From contig CANQJR010000007.1 in assembly GCA_947624275.1 (NCBI GenBank), forward strand, positions 1 through 33,838: a DNA stretch of 33,838 nucleotides, given 5' to 3'. The notes beneath the pieces are model-generated. The model was not told where the DNA came from. It made no database searches and was given only the letters and a program-made list of their open reading frames with translations. Of this stretch, positions 8,887-17,408 are shown one piece after another; within the stretch, counting starts at the first letter, position 1, and each line of letters begins with the position of its first letter. The position numbers were made by a program, and so were the translations under genes. The stretch comes from an uncultured Bacilli bacterium. GTDB lineage: Bacteria > Bacillota_I > Bacilli_A > RF39 > UBA660.

Positions 8887-10422
8887 ATGTCTAGAACGAA
8901 TAATATGATTAGAAGTGTTTCTTGGTCTTTTATTGGTCAGGGTTTAGGAATCCTTGCCAGTTTTGTCGTGAGAATTGTTTTCATCAGAATGTTGAGCAGT
9001 ACTTATTTAGGACTAGATGGTCTATTTTCTAATATCTTAACCATTCTTTCCTTGAGTGAACTAGGAGTAGGTACTGCCATAACTTATTCACTTTATGAAC
9101 CGCTTGCTAAGAAAAATATTAAAAAACTGAAGTCTCTCATGTTATTGTTTAAAAAAGTTTATACGATTATAGGTATCATCATTTTTGTCATCGGTTTTTC
9201 ATTAACTCCATTTTTAAGTTTTTTTATCAATGATATGCCCAATATTGATGGCATTGAACTAATTTATATGCTTTTTGTCACTAATACGGCCGTCAGTTAC
9301 TTTTTTTCTTATAAGAGAAATCTCATTCTAGCTGATCAAAATCGTCACATTGAAACTATTTATCGCTACAGTTTTTATATTGGAATGAATATTTTACAGA
9401 TAATATATTTGTTCATATCTAAAGATTATTTTGGTTATTTAATCATTCAAGTCATCATGACTATTTTATCCAACTGGGCTCTCAGTGTTAAAGCTGATAA
9501 AATGTATCCTTTTTTGAAAGAGAAAAAGGTAGCTAAATTGTCTTCTAAAGATACTAAGGAAATCATAAAAAATACGAAAGCATTGATGATGCAGAAAGTT
9601 GGTAATGTCGTCGTCAATTCAACTGACAATGTCATTCTTTCTAAATATGTTGGATTGGTTGAAGTAGGACTGTATTCCAATTATCGCTTAGTCACTTATG
9701 CCTTATTCATGATCATCAACCAAATTTATACTTCACTAACTCCTGGTATTGGTAATTTCTGGGTTGATCAAGATGAATCACGTCGTTTGGAAATATTTAA
9801 GAAGAGCAATTTTTTCACCTTTTGGATGGCTTATTTTTGTTCGATTTGTCTAATGGTTTTATTCAATGACTTCATCGTCATCTTTGCAGGTAGAGAATAT
9901 TTGTTCAACATTGGCATCGTCTTCATCATCGTCTTTAATTTTTATTTTACGACTATGCGCAAAGTCATCATATCTTTTCGTGAGGCCAGCGGTTTGTTTT
10001 ATAAAGATCGATATCGAACTGTTTTTGAAGCCGTGTGCAATTTAGTCGTATCGATCATCTTAGCGAAAGAAATGGGAACTATTGGTGTGTTCATCGGTAC
10101 AGCCATCAGTTATTTTTCATTATCATTTTGGTTAGAGATTTATGTTTTGTATAAAGATGGGTTGAAGGCCAAAGTTACTGAGTACTACATCGATTATTTT
10201 AAAAAAATGTTGTTGACATTGGTCGTAGGTGGATCATTATTTTATGTTCTTTCCTTGATGAATGGTTCTCTCTTAGTCAATTTTGTCATTAAATGTATTA
10301 TTTGCTTAATAGTTCCTAATCTTATTTTCTATCTAATTTATCACCAAAAAATGGAATTTAATTATTTTAAAGATTTGATCGTTGGAATTTTTAAAAGAAT
10401 GAAGAGAACTAAAAAGGTTTAA
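8887..10422 (+). CDS. Polysaccharide biosynthesis/flippase protein (MATE/MVF, Wzx-like)
   Basis: ~500 aa polytopic; SRTNNMIRSVSWSFIGQGLGILASFVVRIVFIRMLSSTYLGLDGLFSNILTILSLSELGVGTAI typical of Wzx-like flippases. Confidence 0.88.
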   Translation: MSRTNNMIRSVSWSFIGQGLGILASFVVRIVFIRMLSSTYLGLDGLFSNILTILSLSELGVGTAITYSLYEPLAKKNIKKLKSLMLLFKKVYTIIGIIIFVIGFSLTPFLSFFINDMPNIDGIELIYMLFVTNTAVSYFFSYKRNLILADQNRHIETIYRYSFYIGMNILQIIYLFISKDYFGYLIIQVIMTILSNWALSVKADKMYPFLKEKKVAKLSSKDTKEIIKNTKALMMQKVGNVVVNSTDNVILSKYVGLVEVGLYSNYRLVTYALFMIINQIYTSLTPGIGNFWVDQDESRRLEIFKKSNFFTFWMAYFCSICLMVLFNDFIVIFAGREYLFNIGIVFIIVFNFYFTTMRKVIISFREASGLFYKDRYRTVFEAVCNLVVSIILAKEMGTIGVFIGTAISYFSLSFWLEIYVLYKDGLKAKVTEYYIDYFKKMLLTLVVGGSLFYVLSLMNGSLLVNFVIKCIICLIVPNLIFYLIYHQKMEFNYFKDLIVGIFKRMKRTKKV

Positions 10423-10506
10423 TTTTGTTAATTTATGTCAAAGAAATAATAAAAATTTATTTAGGTAATAACATTGGTGTTAAAATTGAAATAGGTAGGT
10501 GTGTTT

Positions 10507-11412
10507 ATGGCTAAATTGCGTAAAAATTCTTTCTTTCTCTTATTAATCGATTTCTTGGGTATGACAATAGGAGCGACTCTAGCAGCCTTTGCTTTAGAAG
10601 AGTTTTTAGTTCCCAATTCCATCTTGGATGGTGGAATAACAGGAGTTTCTATCATCATCAGCAAATTGACTTTTTTACGTCTAAGTCTCCTAATTTTATT
10701 TATCAATATACCATTTATGTTGATCGGATATAAGAATTTAGGTTATCATTTCTTGATTAAAACTATTTATAGCATGTCTTTATTTGCCATTTTATTGGAA
10801 CTTTTTGAAGGGAGTCCACCAATAACTAATGACATTTTATTAGCTATGGTATATGGCGGTTTACTTTTAGGAATTGGGGTCGGTTTGATCATCAAGTGTG
10901 GTGGTTGTATTGATGGAACTGAATCAGTTGCCATCGTCATCAGCAAAAATACGACTTTTTCCGTTGGGCAAGTAGTACTAGTGTTCAATTTGATCATCTT
11001 TGGCGTTGCCGGTTTTATTTTTGGCGCTAATCGTGCTCTATATTCTCTATTGACGTATTTCATAACTTTTAAAGTCATTGATTTGGTAAATGATGGTTTG
11101 GAGAAAGTTAAAGCGGTCATGATCATTTCGGAAAATGGAAATGGCATCGCCAAAGAAATATATGAACATTTGGGCAGAACTTGTACGCTCATGGATGGTG
11201 CTGGTTTGTTGACGGGAGCTAAATCGGTATTGTATGTCGTCGTTACGCGACTTGAGATATCAGAAGTAAAACACATCGTGGAAGAAGAGGATGCTTCGGC
11301 TTTCGTAACCATATCTGACGTTTCAGAAATAGTAGGAAATCACATCAAGTCTACACGAGCTATCAAAGAAGTTAAGAAAAAGAAACGAATTGGGTCTAAA
11401 AAGAATGACTGA
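10507..11412 (+). CDS. YitT family membrane protein (DUF161 + DUF2179)
   Basis: DFLGMTIGATLAAFALEEFLVPNSILDGGITGVSIIIS, CGGCIDGTESVAI, C-terminal VKAVMIISENGNGIAKEIYEHLGRTCTLMDGAG. Confidence 0.93.
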   Translation: MAKLRKNSFFLLLIDFLGMTIGATLAAFALEEFLVPNSILDGGITGVSIIISKLTFLRLSLLILFINIPFMLIGYKNLGYHFLIKTIYSMSLFAILLELFEGSPPITNDILLAMVYGGLLLGIGVGLIIKCGGCIDGTESVAIVISKNTTFSVGQVVLVFNLIIFGVAGFIFGANRALYSLLTYFITFKVIDLVNDGLEKVKAVMIISENGNGIAKEIYEHLGRTCTLMDGAGLLTGAKSVLYVVVTRLEISEVKHIVEEEDASAFVTISDVSEIVGNHIKSTRAIKEVKKKKRIGSKKND

Positions 11413-11422
11413 TGTAAAACAT

Positions 11423-11451
11423 TTGACATTTTTATGTTTTTATGATATAAT
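11423..11451 (+). promoter_or_regulatory. SigA-type promoter 1 of a tandem pair
   Basis: TTGACA (11423-11428), 17 nt, TATAAT (11446-11451) with extended -10 TGA. Confidence 0.85.
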
Positions 11452-11500
11452 ACTACCACATTTAGATGATAGTCTATCAATTGGAAAAATCGTCAAATAA

Positions 11501-11529
11501 TTGACAAATTTGCTGTGTTGTGGTATAAT
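11501..11529 (+). promoter_or_regulatory. SigA-type promoter 2 of a tandem pair
   Basis: TTGACA (11501-11506), 17 nt, TATAAT (11524-11529) with extended -10 TGG. Confidence 0.88.
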
Positions 11530-11560
11530 GACTACACATTTGAATTAGGGGGAATACTAA

Positions 11561-11896
11561 ATGAAAACAAATATTGCATATGATATGGCTAGTAATGATT
11601 ATACTAGAAATTATAATGTTGATAATGAACTTGAAAAAATTGATACTGCACGTGGTGTAGTAAGATTTAACAAAAGATTCTTTGCTACATGTGCAAGTCT
11701 TGGTGGTGTTGCTACTTTGATTGGTACTACTTGTTTAGTTGTTGCTGGTGTAGCTACTGCTCCAGTTGTCGCAACTGGTCTAGGAGTTGCTTCATTAGTA
11801 ACTGGTACTTCATTTTATCAAGTAGAAAAACGTCAAGAAAGACAACTTCATGAAAAAGAAAAAGTACTCATGACAAACTACAATAGAATGAGATAA
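11561..11896 (+). CDS. Small two-TM hypothetical protein
   Basis: RBS agggggaat; ELEKIDTARGVVRFNKRFFATCASLGGVATLIGTTCLVVAGVATAPVVATGLGVASLVTG then a charged tail. Confidence 0.8.
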   Translation: MKTNIAYDMASNDYTRNYNVDNELEKIDTARGVVRFNKRFFATCASLGGVATLIGTTCLVVAGVATAPVVATGLGVASLVTGTSFYQVEKRQERQLHEKEKVLMTNYNRMR

Positions 11897-11923
11897 ATAG
11901 GAAAATAAAAGGGGGAATTTCTT

Positions 11924-12292
11924 ATGGCACGTAATGTACAATTTTCAAACAATTTAAAAAATGATAGTAGTTATAATCAATACTTAAATAGTAATTGGGC
12001 TACCTTGAACATTGCTCGTGGTAATCTTAAAATCAATAAGACCAATATGACTAAATTGGTGCGTGGTGTTTCTAAAGGTACTTTGATTGCTTCAGGTATT
12101 GGTATAGCATACTGTGGTTTATCGACGATTGCTTGTATGGTCAATCCAAGATTGTCTCTTTTTGATGCTGCTGGTTATGCAGTTGGTGCTATTGCTTTAG
12201 GATTTTTGGCCAAATACTCATATAAAGTGAATAAACATTATAAATATAAAGCACAAGTAATGGAAGAAAAGAAAACAAAGATAAAGAGATAA
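11924..12292 (+). CDS. Small two-TM hypothetical protein, probable distant paralogue of the upstream gene
   Basis: RBS aaaagggggaat; same layout with shared ARG-x5-NK motif (LNIARGNLKINKTNM), two TMs, Lys-rich tail. Confidence 0.8.
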   Translation: MARNVQFSNNLKNDSSYNQYLNSNWATLNIARGNLKINKTNMTKLVRGVSKGTLIASGIGIAYCGLSTIACMVNPRLSLFDAAGYAVGAIALGFLAKYSYKVNKHYKYKAQVMEEKKTKIKR

Positions 12293-12297
12293 ATGAG

Positions 12298-12330
12298 AAA
12301 AATATTAACATTATTGTTAATATTTTTTTG
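12298..12330 (+). terminator. Rho-independent terminator
   Basis: aaaaatattaaca-tta-ttgttaatattttttt. Confidence 0.85.
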
Positions 12331-12402
12331 TGTTATGAAAGAATGCCTTATTGCTTTTTATTGATAGTTTTATTATAATATAATGAGAATAGGGTGGAGA
12401 AA

Positions 12403-12903
12403 ATGAAAAATAGAAATAATGGTTTTACTTTGATTGAGATGTTGGCCGTAATAGTCATTATCGGAATATTGGTATTAGTATCAATACCAGCTGTTACTCA
12501 TCAAATCGATCAGAGTAGGAAAAAGACATATATCGATATTGCTAGTGAATACATCGAAATGGCGGCGACAGAAGCAGCTAAGGGTACGTTTCCAATCAGA
12601 AGAACGGATACGACTTACTACATCCATATCAACAATTTGCACACTGAGAGTAAGAGGGACAAAAGTCCATACGCTGCTTGGGTAGATGCTTATGTAGTAG
12701 TAAATTTATCTAGTGACAATGATTATGAATACTATTGGGTTAGTGTCGATGAGACTGGTCATCGCATTGATGTAACTAAAGAACCCGATTTGCGCGAAAG
12801 TAGTGTCATCGAGTCTACTAAACGTACTATTGATATAAAACCAATTGATGGTAGGCTTTATGTAACTTGTTGGGATAGAACGGGTAATCGTGTCAATTCT
12901 TAA
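12403..12903 (+). CDS. Type IV pilin/ComGC-like prepilin
   Basis: KNRNNGFTLIEMLAVIVIIGILVLVSIPAV, the classic GFTLIE prepilin cleavage/N-methylation motif; RBS gggtggag. Confidence 0.88.
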   Translation: MKNRNNGFTLIEMLAVIVIIGILVLVSIPAVTHQIDQSRKKTYIDIASEYIEMAATEAAKGTFPIRRTDTTYYIHINNLHTESKRDKSPYAAWVDAYVVVNLSSDNDYEYYWVSVDETGHRIDVTKEPDLRESSVIESTKRTIDIKPIDGRLYVTCWDRTGNRVNS

Positions 12904-12939
12904 TGTTGTTTGAAGACTTTACAAATATCTTTTTTAGTT

Positions 12940-13066
12940 GTAAAATTGAGATGTTTAGCGAAGACGGGGTGGAATCCTAACAGCTGTATTAAAAGAGAGA
13001 TTCTTCTAGAATAAATAAGGTGGAACCGCGATATATCGTCCTTATGTCTTCTAGAAGTTTTTAATT
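12940..13066 (+). ncRNA. T-box riboswitch leader upstream of glyS (start of the element uncertain)
   Basis: T-box core AGGTGGAACCGCG (13018-13030); terminator arms cttctagaataaataagg (13003-13020) and ccttatgtcttctagaag (13040-13057) followed by a T-run; lies just before glycyl-tRNA synthetase. Confidence 0.88.
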
Positions 13067-13085
13067 TTTGATTGAGGTGAAAGAT

Positions 13086-14456
13086 ATGAATGATATGAAT
13101 ATGGATAAAATGGTTAACTTTTGTAAGCAGTACGGTTTTATTTTTCAAGGGAGCGAAATTTATGGTGGATTAGCTAATACTTGGGATTATGGTCCACTTG
13201 GAAGTCGTTTTAAAAATAATGTTAAGGATGCTTGGCGCAAAAGATTCATTCAGGAACGCAAAAATGCTTATGAATTAGATGCCGATATATTGATGCATCC
13301 TCGCGTTTGGGAAGCTAGTGGTCACGTCGATAGTTTTGCTGACCCTCTTTTGGATTGCCGCGAATGTAAAACGCGCCATCGTGCTGATAACTTGATCAAT
13401 GACTATACTAATAGTACGATTGGTGATGCGATGACGAATGAAGAGATGATGAAATACATTCGTGATCATAAAGTGCCATGTCCAAAGTGTGGCAAATCTA
13501 ACTTTACCGATATTCGCCAATTCAAATTGATGTTTGAGACCCATCGCGGGGTAGTAGAAGACGCTAAGAGCATCGTCTATTTGAGACCGGAAAATGCTCA
13601 AGGCGAATACGTTAATTTCTTAAACGTTTTGCGCAGTATGAGATGTAAGCTTCCTTTCAGCATTGGTCAAATTGGTAAAGCTTTCCGCAATGAGATCACA
13701 CCGGGTAATTTCACTTTTAGAACGATTGAATTTGAACAGATGGAATATCAAACTTTCTGTAGAGAAGGGGAAGATATGCAACTATATGAATATTTTAAAG
13801 AGTATGGAAAAAAGTTTTATATGGATTTAGGAATACCTGAAGATAAACTTCGCTTCCATGATCATGAAAAACTTGCACATTATGCTAAGAGTGCTTGCGA
13901 CATTGAATATCTATTCCCTTTTGGTTGGGGTGAGATAAATGGTACTCATAATCGTACCAATTTCGATTTGTCGCGTCATCAACAATATAGTGGAGTCAGT
14001 CAAGAGTATTTAGACGAAGAGACCCATGAGAAGTTTGTCCCTTTCATAATTGAATCGACTTATGGACTTGATCGCACTTGTCTTGCTCTCTTGTTCAATG
14101 CCTATCACGAAGAAACTCTAGAAAATGGCAGTACGCGCGAAGTCATGAAGTTCCATCCGTTCCTCGCTCCTTATAAAGTCACAGTGCTTCCTCTGATAAA
14201 AAAGTATCACAGTGAACGCGCTAATGAGATTTATGAAATGCTCAGCAAACATTTTATGTGTGACTATGACGAAGCAGGAAATATTGGTAAGCGTTATCGC
14301 CGTAGTGATGTCGTGGGAACGCCGTTTGCAATCACGATTGATGATAATACTTTAAATGAAAATACTGTCACAATTCGCGATCGCGATACGATGGAACAGA
14401 TCACTCTACCAGTTGATGAAGTAGTAGATTATATCAAATCAAAAATTAATTTTTAA
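13086..14456 (+). CDS. glyS: Glycyl-tRNA synthetase (homodimeric class II)
   Basis: MVNFCKQYGFIFQGSEIYGGLANTWDYGPLGSRFKNN, FETHRGVVEDAKSIVYLRPENAQGEYVNF, FRNEITPGNFTFRTIEFEQMEYQTF, ESTYGLDRT. RBS gaggtga before ATG at 13086. Confidence 0.97.
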   Translation: MNDMNMDKMVNFCKQYGFIFQGSEIYGGLANTWDYGPLGSRFKNNVKDAWRKRFIQERKNAYELDADILMHPRVWEASGHVDSFADPLLDCRECKTRHRADNLINDYTNSTIGDAMTNEEMMKYIRDHKVPCPKCGKSNFTDIRQFKLMFETHRGVVEDAKSIVYLRPENAQGEYVNFLNVLRSMRCKLPFSIGQIGKAFRNEITPGNFTFRTIEFEQMEYQTFCREGEDMQLYEYFKEYGKKFYMDLGIPEDKLRFHDHEKLAHYAKSACDIEYLFPFGWGEINGTHNRTNFDLSRHQQYSGVSQEYLDEETHEKFVPFIIESTYGLDRTCLALLFNAYHEETLENGSTREVMKFHPFLAPYKVTVLPLIKKYHSERANEIYEMLSKHFMCDYDEAGNIGKRYRRSDVVGTPFAITIDDNTLNENTVTIRDRDTMEQITLPVDEVVDYIKSKINF

Positions 14457-14462
14457 AATAAA

Positions 14463-14493
14463 AAAATCTCAAAACTTGAGATTTTCTTTTTTA
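14463..14493 (+). terminator. Rho-independent terminator (glyS)
   Basis: aaaatctcaa-aa-cttgagattttctttttt. Confidence 0.8.
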
Positions 14494-14494
14494 A

Positions 14495-14569
14495 TGGCTG
14501 CCCCAGTTAGATTCGAACTAACGGATGTCAGGTTCAGAGCCTGATGCCTTACCACTTGGCGATGGGGCA
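14495..14569 (-). tRNA. tRNA-Gln (anticodon CUG)
   Basis: Minus-strand TGCCCCATCGCCAAGTGGTAAGGCATCAGGCTCTGAACCTGACATCCGTTAGTTCGAATCTAACTGGGGCAGCCA: 7-bp acceptor, loop ct-CTG-aa, TTCGAATC T-loop, encoded CCA. Confidence 0.95.
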
Positions 14570-14580
14570 ATGACATTAAT

Positions 14581-14608
14581 ATTATAACATAAATAAATTG
14601 TGTGTAAA
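14581..14608 (-). promoter_or_regulatory. Promoter of tRNA-Gln
   Basis: Minus-strand TTTACA, 16 nt, TATAAT. Confidence 0.6.
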
Positions 14609-14631
14609 TGTTAAATTTTAATTTATTTCTC

Positions 14632-14660
14632 TTGATTTATTATTTAAAATGGTTTATATT
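14632..14660 (+). promoter_or_regulatory. Promoter of rpsO
   Basis: TTGATT, 17 nt, TATATT. Confidence 0.5.
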
Positions 14661-14742
14661 ATTTACGTTACTTCATCTTAGTAATTGAATATTCCGACAT
14701 TTACTCAGTTGAAGCGAATAATATTAAAGAGGAGGAATGACT

Positions 14743-15012
14743 ATGGCAATGACAAAAGAGAGAAAACAAGAATTGATTAAGAAATTTGCTAGAGATGAAA
14801 AAGATTGTGGTAGTGTTGAAGTTCAGGTTGCAATTTTGACTGAAGAGATTAATGCATTGACTGAACATATGAAAGAACACACTCATGACTATCATTCACA
14901 AAGAGGACTTTTAAAGAAAGTTGGTCAAAGAAAAAATTTGTTAAACTATCTTGTTAAACATGATATTAATAGATATCGTGCTCTAATTAAAGAATTAGGT
15001 TTGAGAAAATAA
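14743..15012 (+). CDS. rpsO: 30S ribosomal protein S15
   Basis: [72 protein letters not shown] ggagga. Confidence 0.98.
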   Translation: MAMTKERKQELIKKFARDEKDCGSVEVQVAILTEEINALTEHMKEHTHDYHSQRGLLKKVGQRKNLLNYLVKHDINRYRALIKELGLRK

Positions 15013-15025
15013 TATTTATAAAAGT

Positions 15026-15058
15026 AGACACTGTTTTTGGTGTCTTTTATTTTTCTTT
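15026..15058 (+). terminator. Rho-independent terminator between rpsO and pnp
   Basis: agacac-tgtttttg-gtgtcttttattttt. Confidence 0.7.
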
Positions 15059-15092
15059 TATTTAAGTTATAATGAGAATAGTGGAGGTATTT

Positions 15093-17222
15093 ATGGAAAA
15101 GAAAGTTTTTGAATTAGATTTTAGGGGAAGAAAATTAGTCGTTGAACATGGGGAGATGGCTAAACAAGCGCATGGTGCTGTTTTAGTTCGCTATGGTGAT
15201 ACAGTCATTTTGTCAACGGCTGTCGTTTCTAAAAATGCGAATATTTTGTCCGATTTTTTTCCTCTAATGGTTTTGTATCAAGAAAAATTGTATTCAGTTG
15301 GAAAAATACCTGGTGGATTCATCAAAAGAGAAGGTCGTCCAACGGAAGCTGCAACTTTAGCGGCACGTATGATTGATAGACCGATGCGACCTCTTTTTCC
15401 AGAAGGATTTAGAAATGAGGTTCAAATAGTTAACACCGTTTTATCAGTTGAACAAGATAATTCGCCAGAGATTACGGCCTTATTTGGATCTAGTCTAGCA
15501 ACTTGTATTAGTAAGATACCATTCGATGGGCCAATTGCTGGTGTCAAAGTTGGACGTGTCGATGGAAAGTTGGTCATCAATCCAACGGCTGAAGAAGCTG
15601 AAAAATCAGATATCGATCTAACGGTAGCGGGAACTAAATATGCGATTAACATGGTGGAATCAAGCGCCAAAGAAGTGTCTGAAAATGACATGTTGGAAGC
15701 ATTGATGTTTGGACATGAGGCCATTAAGGAGTTGGTTGCATTCCAAGAAAAAATTATTGCTGAAATTGGCGAAGAGAAGATGGAATATGACACTTTAGAA
15801 ATTCCTTCAGAATTGCGCGAAGAGATTTCGCAAACTTGTCGTGATGATCTCGATCATGCCATGCGCATCGAAGATAAAATTCTCAAGTATGAGACTATTG
15901 ATAAGATTAAAGAAGATGTCGTCAATTCATATGTTGAGAAAAATAGTGATTTAAAAGAAGCCGAATTAGAAGAGTTAGTGACCAAGGTTAAATTAGTACT
16001 AGAAGATTTGGAATATGAGATTTTTAGACGCATTGTCGTCAAAGAACATACGCGTGCTGATGGTAGAAAGATGACGGAGATAAGACCTATATCAACTGAC
16101 ATTGACGTCTTGCCAAGAGTTCATGGTTCAGCACTATTCACGCGTGGACAGACACAGAGTTTATCAATTACGACTCTTGGAGCACTAGGAGAGAGTCAGA
16201 TTCTTGACGGTTTGAGTCTCGAAGATGAAAAACGATTCATGCTCCATTACAATTTCCCACAATTCTCCGTTGGAGAGACGGGAAGATATGGTTCGCCAGG
16301 ACGTCGTGAAATAGGTCATGGAGCTTTGGGTGAAAAAGCCCTTGCTCAAGTAATTCCGAGTGAAGAAGAATTCCCATATACAATTCGTGTCGTGAGCGAA
16401 ATCTTGGAGAGTAATGGTAGTAGTAGCCAAGCCTCAATTTGTGCTGGATGCATGAGCTTGATGGCTGCTGGTGTTCCTATTAAAGCTCCTGTTGCGGGAA
16501 TTGCCATGGGATTGATAACTGATGGTGATGATTATACGATTCTTACAGATATTCAAGGTATGGAAGACCATTTGGGTGATATGGATTTCAAAGTGGCTGG
16601 TACTCGCAATGGTATTTGTGCTCTCCAAATGGATATTAAGATAAAGGGAATAACGGAAAAGATCTTAAAAGAGGCTTTGGCTCAAGCTAAAGATGCCCGC
16701 ATGGAAGTATTAGACGTCATGCAAAAACAAATCGCCGAACCTCGTAAAGAAGTTAGTAAATATGCTCCTAAGATGGAAACATTCATGATCAAACCAGAGA
16801 AGATCAAGGATGTCATCGGCCGCGGTGGAGAAATGATTACCAAAATCATCTGTGATGCCAGCAATGTGACGGCTGTCAACGATATGCGTGCTGTCAAAGT
16901 TGATATCGAAGATGATGGTAAAGTAGTAATTTATCACATGGATAGAGAAGTTATTGACAAGACGGCTCAGATGATTAAGGATATTGTCCGTGAAGTTGAA
17001 GCGGGCAAAGTGTATAATGCCAAAGTCATTTCAGTAGAAGATTTTGGATGCTTTGTCGAAGTGTGGCCTGGTTGTGAAGGATTAGTTCACATTTCGAAAC
17101 TTGCCAAAGAACGCGTTGAAAAAACGAGTGATGTCGTCAAAGTTGGCGATGAAATACTTGTCAAAGCCATCGGTACTGATAAGAAGGGACGTATTAATTT
17201 CTCTCGTAAAGACGCTATGTAA
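15093..17222 (+). CDS. pnp: Polyribonucleotide nucleotidyltransferase (PNPase)
   Basis: [61 protein letters not shown]1 [23 protein letters not shown] gtggaggt. Confidence 0.98.
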   Translation: MEKKVFELDFRGRKLVVEHGEMAKQAHGAVLVRYGDTVILSTAVVSKNANILSDFFPLMVLYQEKLYSVGKIPGGFIKREGRPTEAATLAARMIDRPMRPLFPEGFRNEVQIVNTVLSVEQDNSPEITALFGSSLATCISKIPFDGPIAGVKVGRVDGKLVINPTAEEAEKSDIDLTVAGTKYAINMVESSAKEVSENDMLEALMFGHEAIKELVAFQEKIIAEIGEEKMEYDTLEIPSELREEISQTCRDDLDHAMRIEDKILKYETIDKIKEDVVNSYVEKNSDLKEAELEELVTKVKLVLEDLEYEIFRRIVVKEHTRADGRKMTEIRPISTDIDVLPRVHGSALFTRGQTQSLSITTLGALGESQILDGLSLEDEKRFMLHYNFPQFSVGETGRYGSPGRREIGHGALGEKALAQVIPSEEEFPYTIRVVSEILESNGSSSQASICAGCMSLMAAGVPIKAPVAGIAMGLITDGDDYTILTDIQGMEDHLGDMDFKVAGTRNGICALQMDIKIKGITEKILKEALAQAKDARMEVLDVMQKQIAEPRKEVSKYAPKMETFMIKPEKIKDVIGRGGEMITKIICDASNVTAVNDMRAVKVDIEDDGKVVIYHMDREVIDKTAQMIKDIVREVEAGKVYNAKVISVEDFGCFVEVWPGCEGLVHISKLAKERVEKTSDVVKVGDEILVKAIGTDKKGRINFSRKDAM

Positions 17223-17250
17223 AATCAGAATTTTCTGATTTTTTTTTGAA
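17221..17250 (+). terminator. Rho-independent terminator (pnp)
   Basis: aaaatcaga-att-ttctgatttttttt. Confidence 0.85.
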
Positions 17251-17350
17251 AATAAAAGCCTATATTTAATCACAAATAAAACCTAAATGCAAGAAAAATT
17301 TTAAAAAATTTATGACTAATTTATCTTTTAAAAATTATCTGGTATTTTGC

Positions 17351-17378
17351 TTGATTTTTCCTTTCTAGATGTTATAAT
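17351..17378 (+). promoter_or_regulatory. Promoter of lon
   Basis: TTGATT, 16 nt, TATAAT with TGT extended -10. Confidence 0.6.
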
Positions 17379-17408
17379 AGAAAACATAATTTATTGAGGT
17401 GATGGACT

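Noticed and set aside
13275-13601. Minus-strand ORF inside glyS
   Set aside because: Antisense to a clear glycyl-tRNA synthetase; no independent support.
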